Assembly: GCA_956465555.1 (NCBI GenBank)
Contig: OY101123.1
Coordinates: 1,240,001-1,304,000 of the forward strand
DNA length: 64,000 nt
Source: Nitzschia sp. pyKryTriq1
Lineage: Eukaryota > Bacillariophyta > Bacillariophyceae > Bacillariales > Bacillariaceae
Reading direction: 5' to 3'
Shown here: positions 9,560-20,259 of the stretch, in pieces
Layout of the letters: the number at the start of each line of letters is the position of its first letter
How positions within the stretch are numbered: position 1 is the stretch's first letter
Position numbers and translations under genes: made by a program
The notes under the pieces: model-generated
What the model saw: only the letters and a program-made list of their open reading frames with translations
Told to the model about the DNA's origin: nothing
The model's database searches: none

Positions 9560-10819
9560 TCACTCGCGCAACTTTCGAAGTTTCTCTCGCACCTGTCGTT
9601 CCACACGATCTCGGACCGAATCGAAAAACGCGTGCGCCATGGCCTGCTTGGCGGTCAATCTTACGGTGTGGTCATAGACCAGAAGCTTGGACAGAAGATC
9701 CAATCCTTCGGAACTGGGTGTGAAGGACATTCCCTCAGTACCGCCATTGTCACTGTTGGAGGACGACTCTTCTGCGATGCGACTCCATTCTTTCTTGCTT
9801 CCGCCTCTTAGTGTGTACTCGGCAATCACTTGACGGATTTCAGGCTTCATTTCAATTTTAGCCTTGGACATGTAGGCATGACAATCGGCAGTACCCAAGA
9901 CAGCCACAATGGTGCCCAATTGATCCATATTGTCTTTTCCACGAAAGAAGGGCTCGCGCCGAAACAACAATCCCGCCAATATACATCCAACCCCCCAAAT
10001 ATCAATGGAGTAATCGTAGTTCTCATTTCCGAGGAGCAATTCTGGTGACTTGTAATGTCGAGAGGCGACGCGAACATTATACTTTGTGTTGGGCAAATAG
10101 AAGTCGGCCAGGCCTAGGTCAATCAACATGAGGGAGTTGTCGGTTTTATCCACTAACACATTTCTCGGCTTGACATCCCGATGCATGATCCCAGCGGCAT
10201 GTAGGTGATCCAAGGCCACTAACAGGTGATATAAATAGTACTGGATTTCTTCTTCCGTCAAAAACTGATCGCCCTTTGTCGAATGACAAAGCCACTGCGA
10301 GTTGACTCCCGCATGCTCCAAAACTAGTGATGGCATGGTCTGGAGGTGATACTTTTTGGATGAGTCATTATATTCGGCTGGGACGACCACTGCAATTAAT
10401 CGCGCCAGATTGGGTAGTTTGGAGGCGTGCTGTAATACGAGGAGTTCTCGTTTGACCTTGCGTTCGGCGACGGGTTTGAGACATTTGAGCACCACCAATG
10501 TTCGCTCATCAATTTCGAGTGCCTCATTATTGTTGTTTTTACCAGCCCTCAGACGCTTTTCGACTTGGACGTCGACCGCCTCAAAGACATCGCTGAATTT
10601 CCCAGCACCTAGTCGGCGTACCAGCATGTAATCTTCTGTCGATTTGATAGGAATATTTTCCGGTGGAAAAGGGAAACTTTCGAAATCATAGTACTTGGAT
10701 TCTTTGGTGGAGCAACCCAAGGGATAAGCTTGTTCCGCGGTGGTGATGGTCGCCAATGACAAAAGCACGTACAACAGCCCGGCAAAAGGAGGTGCCCCAT
10801 TATTTGATGCCCATCTCAT
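9560..10819 (-). CDS. CK2-alpha-like Ser/Thr kinase with N-terminal signal peptide
   Basis: 419 aa from ATG 10819. Residues ~10-29 are a hydrophobic signal-peptide core (PFAGLLYVLLSLATITTA), placing the kinase in the secretory pathway or a plastid-associated compartment. An in-frame ATG at 10915 would add 32 basic residues before it. Kinase motifs: Gly loop GAGKFSDVFE (71-80), Lys112 in VVLKCLKP, HRDVKPRN (213-220) and DLG (234-236). The activation segment VRVASRHYKSPELL and EPFFRGKDNMDQL...VLGT are close to CK2 alpha (RVASRYFKGPELL, EPFFHGHDNYDQL). CK2 is normally nuclear or cytosolic and constitutively active. A secreted or compartment-bound form would phosphorylate acidic Ser/Thr sites there. 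All catalytic residues are present. Confidence 0.88.
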   Translation of the reverse strand: MRWASNNGAPPFAGLLYVLLSLATITTAEQAYPLGCSTKESKYYDFESFPFPPENIPIKSTEDYMLVRRLGAGKFSDVFEAVDVQVEKRLRAGKNNNNEALEIDERTLVVLKCLKPVAERKVKRELLVLQHASKLPNLARLIAVVVPAEYNDSSKKYHLQTMPSLVLEHAGVNSQWLCHSTKGDQFLTEEEIQYYLYHLLVALDHLHAAGIMHRDVKPRNVLVDKTDNSLMLIDLGLADFYLPNTKYNVRVASRHYKSPELLLGNENYDYSIDIWGVGCILAGLLFRREPFFRGKDNMDQLGTIVAVLGTADCHAYMSKAKIEMKPEIRQVIAEYTLRGGSKKEWSRIAEESSSNSDNGGTEGMSFTPSSEGLDLLSKLLVYDHTVRLTAKQAMAHAFFDSVRDRVERQVREKLRKLRE

Positions 10820-12091
10820 GTTGCTTGCAGTGCAGTTTTGTGGACTTCGTTGCTCGTTGAGTGGCATCCGTCGCGGCCGTCGTTTTGTCAGTCGTCCAAC
10901 GTGTTGCATCTTCATGCATGTCGTCTCTCATCGTCGATCGTCGTCATCATCATCATCATCATATTTGTAAGAATAATCCGATTCGAAACCCATTCACCGA
11001 TGAAAGGACAGACCGTCCGTTTCGTTGAAGTCGAAACGTTGCATTCCATATCCGGTTGGTGTACGAGCGCTATGGTATTTAGAGGTCGAATCGAGAATAT
11101 AACCATGGTCTCGGATTTGGTACTCCGATAAGAGGGTGACGCAGTTATTCTCTAAATATGGGGCTTCGTTGCCTTTTAGAAACACGCTAATACCATTATG
11201 TGCCTGTGCTTTTACGTAGCCAGATACTATAGGTACACGGCGCGTTCTGTTCTAATACATACGACTGGGACAAAGGAAAGTCGATGAGACTGAACCCCAC
11301 CAATACAGATACAGGGAAGGCTACTACTGGTGTCGACCCCCAAGATGGCATCCAGCAAGGCTAATGGCATTCGATGCCATAGCTATGGCGACCACCAACT
11401 CAGAGGGAGAGCCCATCCGAGAAAACGTTGCGAAGTTTGACACCGACTCCACAAAGATCGGGATCGATAACCGATGCAGCGCATGCATATCGCATGACAT
11501 CAACGATTTTGAAAGATCATCGATTGAGCAAACATCACTCCGACTTTGAGTTTTACTAGCAGAAATAGATTTAAAAAACCCGCCCACCATCCCTTGCACC
11601 TTTGAAGAACGAGGCAAGGTGATGTACCGAAGGGTGACCCGAAAGACGGAGAACAGCTACGCAGTTCGAAGTCGAGTAGGGTCTTAGGCCAACGGATTTG
11701 AAAAACTGTGTTTTATATACACTAATATTCATCGGTCTAGAATGTCCGAGAGAGTTGAGGGCTGGTTGGCGCCTGCCCCACCCCCAAAGGTCCCCCAGTC
11801 TGTGCGTCAGCCGATAGCTAAAGAGTGGAGGATCATCGTCGATCATCTGGGCTGTTCGAAACTGTTCACGGAACATACATACGGAACAGAACAAAAAGGA
11901 AATCCTTCTTCAAACGACTACCGGGTACGACATGAGAACACAGCACCTCCAAAAGCGAAAATAAGATCTTTGCTTTTCCACTGGTCATAAAAAAGCAAAC
12001 GCACTTGGAAAGCATTTGGTCTTTCTCTTACTTGTCATTGCGTTATTTTCAATTTCTTGTTGTAAGAAACACAAGAACGAATACCAAGATC
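10820..12091. other. Gene-poor stretch
   Basis: About 1.27 kb. It holds a short CAT repeat near 10941-10964. Only short, overlapping frames without recognisable motifs are seen. No inverted ends or RNA gene found by eye. Confidence 0.5.
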
Positions 12092-12747
12092 ATGACCAAA
12101 ATCGCAATTTGGGAGGTGGTAGTGTCGGCACGACTCTAGCCAAAGCCCTTTCGGACAATGGCAAGGAGGTCGTTATTGCCGCACGTGATCCCTCCAAAAC
12201 CGAATCCAAATTGAAAGAGTCAAACTTGACTGAGTTGAGAGTCGAAGCCATGGCCGCTGCACTCCAAACCGCCAACGTGATTGTTTTGGCGACTCCAGGT
12301 ATCGCTGATGACGAGGGTATCAAAGCGTTTGCCCAGAGCCTAGGAGACATGTCGGGCAAAGTCGTTATTGATGCCACCAATCCTGTGGGACCCTTTCAAG
12401 AAGGATTGAATGTTCGTTGGGGCAAGACAACTTCGGGTGGCGAAGTTTTGGCGGAAGCCTTGCCTACAGCCAAAGTCTACAAAACTTTCAATACCGTGGG
12501 TGTTGAGCACATGAAATATGCTTTGGGTAAGGACATGATGATCGCTGGAGATCCTGATGAAGCCTCCCGAAAGATCGCAGAAGCGGTTGTGGCGGGTGTT
12601 GGATTCAAACCTTTCTACGTAGGCCCTATTCGCTATGCTCGAAATCTAGAAGCCATTGCGGAACTGTGGATTCACATGGCGATCCCTCCATTGGCAGCAA
12701 GAAACACTACACGAAACTTTTGGTTTTCCATTTCAGGTGATCCTTAG
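12092..12747 (+). CDS. NADP oxidoreductase (F420-dependent NADP reductase-like), apparent 1-base shift near the start
   Basis: The family start MTKIAI is at ATG 12092, and the Rossmann continuation GGGSVGTTLAKALSDNG is in the next frame. GCAATTTGGGAGG (12104-12116) is one base short of coding ...AI-L-GGGS. The downstream frame is open from 12016 and ends at 12747. Core motifs: GGGSVGTT (NADP pyrophosphate loop), VVIAARDPSK (the Arg that typically binds the 2'-phosphate), VIVLATPG, VVIDATNPVG, YKTFNTVGVEHM. The family reduces NADP with F420 or acts as a small NADPH-dependent reductase. The substrate here is unknown. The shift could be an assembly error in the T/G homopolymers, an odd splice, or a real mutation. 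The remainder is intact, which favours error or a very recent change. Confidence 0.75.
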
Positions 12748-13128
12748 ATAGAAAGATGATGATGATCTACACGTGATTATTAAAAAGTACATTATTCACA
12801 CTGGTAGGAAATACAACTTGCAATCGAGAGCTCTGCATGTTCCGTCATGGTGTACCTTGTCTCCAGTTCGGTACCGGTACCTGGACCTGGTACCAGTACC
12901 TGGCAAAAGTACAAGTGGTACTGTACCTGGTACCGGTATACTGGATGTACTCATACGTGTTTTTGCCCGGGTAACTACTACGCCCTACTCCTGCTACTTC
13001 TACTAAAAGCTAAAGAGAGTAGCAAAGGAGTAGACTATACTACTACTATGAGTAAAACAAGTAGAGACTCTTTCATTCGATATGCTTTGCTGACTATATA
13101 TCGAGTTTTTGCCTTCTACGGGCTTGCC
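12748..13128. other. Intergenic with GTACC-rich cluster
   Basis: Convergent gene ends. Holds the GTACCGGTAC-type cluster at 12869-12940 and a stretch rich in CTACTAC/TACTACTA. Confidence 0.6.
12869..12940. repeat. GTACCGGTAC-type palindromic cluster
   Basis: Contains GGTACCGGTACC, CCTGGTACCAG and CCTGGTACCGG words in about 70 bases between convergent genes. Confidence 0.8.
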
Positions 13129-15462
13129 CTACCTCGTCGTTGTCGAATCTTCTACGAGTTTTCGGTCCACTGCTTGCTTCTTGAACGCCAATCTCCACTG
13201 ATCTCGCTCATGGATCTCGGACATTTCGTCACAAAATGTTCGCATATCATCCAGGGTGACTTCTCCGTTTCCCGTTGTATCAGCAAAATCGTGCACAAAC
13301 TGTGCCACCGTTAATTCCCGATTGTCCACCGACAGGCCGACTAGGTCGTCCAAAGCATCTTGGATCTCCGATACGCTGATTTTCCCATCCCGGTCGACAT
13401 CTAGAGTCTCCAAACGAGCCTCCGGTTGACATTCCGAAAGATCATTTCCATTGTCGTCTATAGACTCGACATTACATTCCGCGTCGATCTTCTGGGAAAG
13501 ACTGTCCCAGATTCTTCTCCAAAGATTTCGAGCGAAATAACTCATGAGCTCGGCTTGGATATTGGCGTATGCTCCTTTGGGTGGCAATAGTTCGGGGTGT
13601 TCTTGATAGTACTTGGTTAATGGGGGCGACTGCCCGTTCGTCAAATCAGAAATCTTTGTCGCTACCCGATAAATTTGATCAGGAATGATGGGTCGACCAC
13701 GAACTTGCGTCACCACTGGCGGAACTTGAGTAAAGTCTTCGATGACACCATTGTCGTACTGCATCCATCCAGGTATGGGGTCCCCCATATGGGTGGCCTG
13801 GATGCCTTCCGCTAATAGCCAGCCAGGCATGGGTACTACCGCAATGACCTCGTCACTCTTAATCTCTGCCTCCAAGGCTTCTAGAGAAAAGTAAGAACCT
13901 TTTGGATAATCGGTGCCGCCTCGAATATTTCCTCCCATCAACAACACGGCATCAATAACAAAGTTAGATCGTTGTCGACGCGAAACGTTAAGAGAGGATC
14001 TCAGTAGTGTGCAGAGGTATTGTCCCATACTGGTGACTTGGCCCCGGCTGTTGACGGAAGAAAGTGGTTCAAAGGAGGGCGGCACACGTGCTAGTTCCGT
14101 ATTTCGCAAGGGCTCCAATGCATCATATGCTCGTTCGCATTCTTCTGCCAGCTCTGGTTCAGGTTCCCAATCCGAAGTCTTGACAAAAGTTGCCCGAACG
14201 ATCGGTTCCCGTCCAATAGCTTGAGCATTTGGCCATATCAACTCCAATACGGTCGCATAGATCGAATCCATTCCTGGTTTCAGTAGTCTCGTTCCATCAA
14301 TTACTTCATCAACTCGGTGGTGATCGTGGCCCGATAAGAGAACTGGAAAATCAAACATGCGACAGGTTTTATGGTCATCGGGAACGTAGGTATGTTGCAT
14401 TGGAATTATTGTATCGCAAGAATATTTGGGCCCTTCTAATTGAATCTTCAATCGCTCCAATGTTTTCCAGGGATCATCGATGGTAGCTCCTCCAAACGCA
14501 CCAGGGGCCTTGAATTGTTCGTAGAGTTTGGGATCATTCGATAGTACTGCTACGAGGCCAACCTTGCGCTTGTTGGAACCATCCGGTGACGTGACTTCTA
14601 CTACGTCAAATTCCTTTTGATGGTCCATCGCTTCGTGATCCAACATATTGGAGTTCAACCACGTCCCCGGGAAGTTACGAACATGCCGGCACACAGTTTT
14701 GTGATTGATATCGGCCTTTTGCGAAAACAAACCACAATGAGGCTAATTCGATAATTCTTCTTGGACAACGATGTAAACTCTTGGAACGTACCTCTATTGC
14801 GTATAGTAATCGAACAGAACGTGGGAGTTAAAACCATGTGAGACAACAATAGCGCCGAGTCCCTGCGTTTCCAAACCGACACGACCACGACTTACCGTGA
14901 TTTCTAATAGTCACAAACGGAACAGACAAAATGTCAGACATCAAGACCAATCGAACCTCTGCGAATAGATGAACGATACGACCACTTACCCCCATGTTAA
15001 ATAGTCAATGGGAATTTTCGCCATGGCATTCATCATGCCTTGCCCTCGATCCACCGAAGACAATAAATACGGAGCAAGAAAATCACCGGTCATGCAGCTA
15101 ATAACAGCGGATCCTTTCGATTTGGCTCGAATATCTTGCAACAGCGTCTTTACAGATGGCAAGTGCTCCAATGTATAGGTATCGGTGATTTGCACCACGG
15201 TCAAACGAGCCTCTTCTGGTTGACACGGCGTGGGTGCCCAAGTGCTTTCCTGCTCCCCCAATTTGTCGATGGTGCCTGGCGCTCGACCCCCCCCTCCGCC
15301 CTTGCCGCCCAAAGCCAAAGCCAGAAATGTAGTTGAGTCATGATCCCGTTGGCGGATCAAATCCAAGGGAGAAACAAAGAATCCCTCAACAGAGCATGCG
15401 CCCAAGGCCCAAATGATCGTCCACGGGCAGCAGACTAAGGATCTTACTGCCGCTGTCTTCAT
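13129..15462 (-). CDS. 5'-nucleotidase-like metallophosphatase with plastid-type leader and two EF-hands
   Basis: 689 aa from four exons: 15462-14990, 14903-14896 (8 nt), 14793-14792 (2 nt) and 14715-13129. Introns are 86, 102 and 76 nt, all GT-AG with GTAAGT or GTACGT donors. The two tiny exons are required to spell G-N-H-E-A-D, the metal-binding GNHE motif of the metallophosphatase fold. Residues 1-27 form a signal peptide followed by FF (VEG/FFVSPLD), the plastid pre-sequence pattern. Further motifs: QITDTYTLEHLPSVKT, CMTGDFLAP, then LLSGHDHH, and the 5'-nucleotidase C-terminal domain with LLMGGNIRGGTDYP. Two EF-hands close the protein: DVDRDGKISVSE and DTTGNGEVTLDD, so Ca2+ may regulate it. 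Expected reaction: hydrolysis of nucleoside monophosphates or a related phosphoester. Confidence 0.88.
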
Positions 15463-16041
15463 GATTATGGTAGTCTAGTACACAAGAAATGATCATAACA
15501 GTTTGCTCTGTCGTTCTGTGTTTCAGAAGCAAAGAACAGTTAGTGTCAGATGGAAGAATGAGAAGAACATATCTTTCGACGTTCTACCTTTCGCGTTTCG
15601 CTCTTTCTCCTATCCGAAAGATGACGCACATGATCGTTCTTCAAGCGTGCATATTCCTGCTGTGTATTTGTTTGTGCCGCCGGAGAATTTTAAACCGTCA
15701 AGTCGTCGTAGTCGAATTCTCGGCACAAGATACTTGACGTCAGCGATGCGGACCCGACCACGCGTACGTGTACGCGTCCACGACTGATTTCTTGGAGACC
15801 CGGATATCGCCGTTAAAATGTGAGAACGCCGGCTCCGCGCCATGACGGCTCATATTTTGATGGCCCGCCTCGCGTTCATCCTTTCCCATAAAAAATATTT
15901 CTCGTTTTTGTTGTTGTGGGACACTCCTCTAAAGTATTCCATCGCCATCGCCGATATATTCAATATTATACAGTACATCGAAGTATTTGAAATCCAGCTG
16001 CAGGTAGAAAGAAGATTTAATTGCTTGAGTTAGAGCCTATC
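15463..16041. other. Intergenic, divergent promoter
   Basis: Between the 5'-nucleotidase-like gene and the zinc-finger gene. Contains TGACGTCA at 15735-15742 and an ACGCGTACGTGTACGCGT palindromic stretch near 15760. Confidence 0.5.
15735..15742. promoter_or_regulatory. TGACGTCA (CRE-like) site
   Basis: Perfect palindrome, 273 bp upstream of the 5'-nucleotidase-like ATG and 300 bp upstream of the zinc-finger ATG. A regulatory role is inferred from placement only. Confidence 0.4.
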
Positions 16042-17058
16042 ATGTCGCGTCGACCAAGTGAGGTGATAACCTCGCTTAGAGCCAAGGCCGAAGTGGCCAA
16101 GCAAAACGTCAAAGCCACCAATTCCATCATCAAGGTCGGACGAAATGCTCGCTTTTGTCCATCGGGACACTGTTTCAATCGAGTACTGTTGGCACAACGT
16201 CAGCGAGTGATTCAAGAGGAACAAAATTTACCTGCTAGCATGCTGCCTCCGATTGCTTGTGACGCTTGTGGTGTCGACATTCATGAGGAATTCATTACTG
16301 GGTCCTGCAAGAGCTGCGATCTGGATTTCTGTGCAGAATGTTTTGAATCTGGAATTCCAATCGAGGAGTTACTTGATGAAGGACAAAATAATGATATTGA
16401 ATTGGATGCTACGGCTTCTGTATCGATGAGTGAAATGACGATGAGCGTGACCAACGAACGTTGTTCCCTTGGACATCCTCTGTGCCGTGTTCTGACGAAC
16501 CGACGAAGGCGATACCTGCAAGACCGTGATGGCCTCAGTTCCTCGCCCTCCATCGAATGTGACTGCTGTTCCAGAACGATAACTACCGAGTTTATAGCAG
16601 GGTGTTGCGTCCAATGTGATATCGATTTCTGTGAAGGGTGCTTTCAATCGGGTCAATCGTTTGAGGATATGCTCCAGGAACCAATCCTTGTTGATGAGGA
16701 AGATCCGGCCACAGCCTTTGGAGAGCGGTATAATGGCCAGCGTCCCACATACAAACGCACAGGTCGTGTGAGCTACGATATTTATCCAGACCCAACATCT
16801 TTTCAATGGTCCTTCACTGGCAGTTGCGAAGGAGCGTGCGTGGAGTTTTTTGAGAAAGACTTCGGTACCCGTCTGGGTGTCGTAAAGTTGGACTTTTTCT
16901 ATACCAAAGGAAAAGTGCGGACGATTCTTGACCACAGAAAGAAAGGAGTACTGCCATTATTCACGAAGGACAAGAAAATCTCGTCGAAGCTATATCGAAA
17001 CATCTTGCTGGATCCTCGAAGCCACGCCCAAAAGTCAGCACGGAAGCAGGTACTATAG
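16042..17058 (+). CDS. Unknown protein with two ZZ-like zinc fingers
   Basis: 338 aa from ATG 16042. Two repeated zinc-binding modules of the ZZ/treble-clef kind are visible. The first (about residues 40-110) has ACDACG...GSCKSCDLDFCAECFESG. The second (about 145-210) has ECDCCS...GCCVQCDIDFCEGCFQSG. Each is preceded by a Cys-x-x-Gly-His (CPSGHCF, CSLGHPL), which could supply further metal ligands. The modules clearly derive from one another by internal duplication. ZZ fingers bind peptides or ubiquitin-like partners; the partner here is unknown. The C-terminal ~100 residues are basic and aromatic with no recognised domain. No targeting signal. Confidence 0.75.
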   Translation: MSRRPSEVITSLRAKAEVAKQNVKATNSIIKVGRNARFCPSGHCFNRVLLAQRQRVIQEEQNLPASMLPPIACDACGVDIHEEFITGSCKSCDLDFCAECFESGIPIEELLDEGQNNDIELDATASVSMSEMTMSVTNERCSLGHPLCRVLTNRRRRYLQDRDGLSSSPSIECDCCSRTITTEFIAGCCVQCDIDFCEGCFQSGQSFEDMLQEPILVDEEDPATAFGERYNGQRPTYKRTGRVSYDIYPDPTSFQWSFTGSCEGACVEFFEKDFGTRLGVVKLDFFYTKGKVRTILDHRKKGVLPLFTKDKKISSKLYRNILLDPRSHAQKSARKQVL

Positions 17059-17157
17059 ATCGTCTATTATTAGAGTAGGATTTGGCATCTACTCAAATGA
17101 CTGATATAGATGTAACGTATTCTCCATTATTATCTAGCCATGCAAAAATAGGCACGT

Positions 17158-20100
17158 TCAATTGATCATCAATTCATGGGTATGTACGGCACTGAACTGG
17201 ACGTCGCCGTACTCATCTTTCTGTTTCCGACAGCCACCTCGCATTGCCACGGCAACCATGATAGAGGCTAACACTCCTGAGAACACCGCAAGAGCGAGAA
17301 TTGCTGTATTGTTTTGTTGGAAAAGAAAGGCGTTGGGTGTTACACCGTGGCCGTATTCGTCCATGCCGGGTGTGGACAGAACGTCGCGACAAAAAGTTGT
17401 CAGTTTCCAGCAGTCTTGTTGGTGATTAAAGGAATCCGCCCAAACCACTGATTCCATGCAGTCCACGTAGTTCCATCCCCTAGTAGTAGGCGGCACAAAA
17501 TCGACAAGGTGAGCGCTCCGAGCAAGGCAAAAAACATATTCGTTAGGACGCCAGAATCCGGGGCTTACCATCCATCGTTGTTCTTCTCCAAATTGTCTTC
17601 GAAATGAATGGACGAACACATTCTCCAACAATCATCCATTCCTAGCCCGACATGTCGGGCGCATCCGCTCGAAGCCCACAGGTTGCACGCGGCTTCGCAT
17701 GCTCCCACGTAGTCGGAATCCGTTTTGATACGCACCGGTGCAGAGCATCGCTTGTCTTCAGGAGTGGTCCGGCAATTGACTTCGGGACCAAGGCCCACCA
17801 CGAACTCCATGTCGTCTTGGAGGATGTAGTGTCTTTCGTTATGGTTACCAACGAAGCGTAGATCATCGATTGGAATGGTAAAAGTAAGGTCTTGAGACGA
17901 ATTGGCTTCCATCCACACTTTATCAAACGCGCGGAGTCGCTTGTATTCTGGAGTTGTTGATCGGTAGCTGTCAAAGGTGAAAATCATCACGGCGAACGCT
18001 CCCGGTACATTGCTTGCATTCTCGATTTTGATTGACACTGTCAATTTTGCTGGACTGCTTTCCGATCCTCGTTCCACGCGAAGCTCATTCGTACTAAGGT
18101 GGAGGGTATCATATTGAAAGTTTGAATACGAAAGTCCGTGACCAAATGGCCATTGTACCTCGCACAAGGTATTGTCCCAGTGCGGTAGTACATCTCCTGT
18201 ATCTTTGGTACACATGTCCGAAACAGCATGCAAATAGGGAATGCCTCCACCGTCTTCGTATTTTGGATAGGTGATGGGTAATTTTGCGCTGGGATTGGCA
18301 CGGCCTGTTAGCAAATCGACAAGTGCCTCTCCTGCTAGTGGGCCTGGCAAGAAACCCAAAAAGACGGCATCCACAAGAGGCTATCATAACGAAATGGTGC
18401 ACCTTATTGTGAGAACTAGCGCTTGCAACAAGACGAAATGTAGCGCAATGTCTCACCTCAATATCTGCCAAGAGCCTCGGGCGACCACCAAAGTACGCCA
18501 GCACAATTTTGACATCTGGGGAAGCTTTTCTCAGCCCTACAACCAATTCATACTGCCCGTCCGGTAACCTTAGGCTACGAATATCCCCAGGCTTCTCCGT
18601 ATAATTCTCTTCGCCCACACAAATGACAACAACATCTTGGTTTGCGGCCAAATTCATGGCTCGCTCAACGCTCAATTCGGGTTCTTGGCCATTCCAACCG
18701 ACCCATCCTTTCAGTTTGTCCATGACACCGGGATCGCCTGCCTCTATTACCCCAAAATCGCCCGACGAGTCACAATCACGTCCCAAAATATCTACTCCAC
18801 ACGAATACGAGACTTGCCAATTTTCTTCTTGTTTCAAGGCCTCGACTATTGTAGATCCGTACGTAAACCATCGATCTTCAATGTTGGAATCAGCGCCTTG
18901 CCATTGCCAAGTCCATCCACCTGTTGTGAAAGATTTCTCATTGGCGGTCGGACCCGTAACCAAAACGCGAAGATGCTCACTCGAGTCCAACGGCAGAATT
19001 TCGCCCTCATTTTTGGCCAAAACGATTGACTGCTGTGTCATATCCAGCGCGAGCTCGACATCGCGAGGGGAATGTCCGGGCCCTTCCGCTTCCTCCATGG
19101 TCATGGTGAAGCTTTCCTCAAACATGCCAAGTTTTTGCTTAAGTTCCAAAACACGACGAGCACTTGTTCGTACCCGTTCCTTCCACTCCGATGATGACAG
19201 TGTTTGGTAGGCATCGAAAAAGTCTTGGGGTTCATTGGCAATCATGCTCATATCGACGCTCCCTTCGGACAAAGATTGAACAATCGCATCTGTTCGATCC
19301 TTGGCGGTATGATGCCATTCGACTAGATTAAAGATTTCATGATAATCAGTCACCAGCATTCCCTCAAAGTTCAGTTCATGTCGCAACAAACGATTCAAAG
19401 TTTGACGATTCGCCACATTGGGGACTCCATCGATTTCCGTATAAGATTCCATGACGGTATCCACAATATCCGCGACTTGTTTCCACGGTGGTACAAAGTA
19501 CTGATACAAGTGCCGTGTAGGGATCCAACTCGGAGCCCGATCATGTCCATTACGGGGCATGGAATATCCCACAAAATGCTTGCCACAAGCGGCGGCACGA
19601 GATGGAATGATGGTCGAATTCGAATGGCTATCATTCGGGTCCACTGTGGTTTGAATACCTTGCGTCATGGCCAGTGCCATTTTCCCTACTAGAAGCGGGT
19701 CTTCTCCAAAGGTCTCGTAGACACGGGACCAAAAAGGATTCCAGCTCAGACCCAAGAGGGGACTAAAGAGCCACGGAATACCGGCTCGTCGGGTATCTCG
19801 ACTAGCCCACCAGCCGGCTTGATACGATAGAGATGCGTTGAAAGAGGCGGCCAAGTTGATTGGTTGGGGCGTAATAATTGTATCATACAAATAATTGGCG
19901 CCGTGTACGCTATCGAGACCCCAAATGACAGGAGGGCGTCCAAACTTCTCCGCCGTCGCCTGCACTTGCAATACGGCCGTCCTAAAATCTTTCATTTTCC
20001 ACAAGGGATCGAATTTATTCTGATTGTTCAAGACGCTGCCGACTCCCAGAGTACCAATGTAGTGATCCAACAAATCCTGGCGAAGCTCCTTGCGGTCATC

Positions 20101-20259
20101 TGTCAATAGCATGTTGATGTCAATCTGCGCCATTTGGCCGACTTGGCCGTCCCAGCCCAGAGAATCCAGAAGATCTTCGATCGCTCCTTTCTTCTCAGCC
20201 ATGCTTCTTTCAGAAGCGGCGGCGGTGGCATCATGAGGCGATGGCTCTTGCGATTTCAT
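17158..20259 (-). CDS. Glycoside hydrolase family 3 (beta-glucosidase-like) with C-terminal membrane anchor
   Basis: 978 aa from three exons, 20259-18457, 18380-17569 and 17479-17158 (introns 76 and 89 nt, GTGAGA and GTAAGC donors). The TIM-barrel half has PPVIWGLDSVHGANY, FSPLLGLSWNPFWSRVYETF, GKHFVGYSMPRNG and the nucleophile Asp in GMLVTDYHEI. The C-terminal half has DVVVICVGEENYTEKPG, FLPGPLAGEALVDLL, WPFGHGLSYSNF and a fibronectin-III-like tail. The family cleaves beta-glucosyl residues, in diatoms possibly from chrysolaminarin or wall glucans. After the GH3 part come a Cys-rich stretch and one membrane helix (LALAVFSGVLASIMVAVAM) with a short tail. No N-terminal signal peptide follows ATG 20259; a GTG codon at 20340 is in frame but a stop precedes it. 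An unseen upstream exon is possible. Confidence 0.9.
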
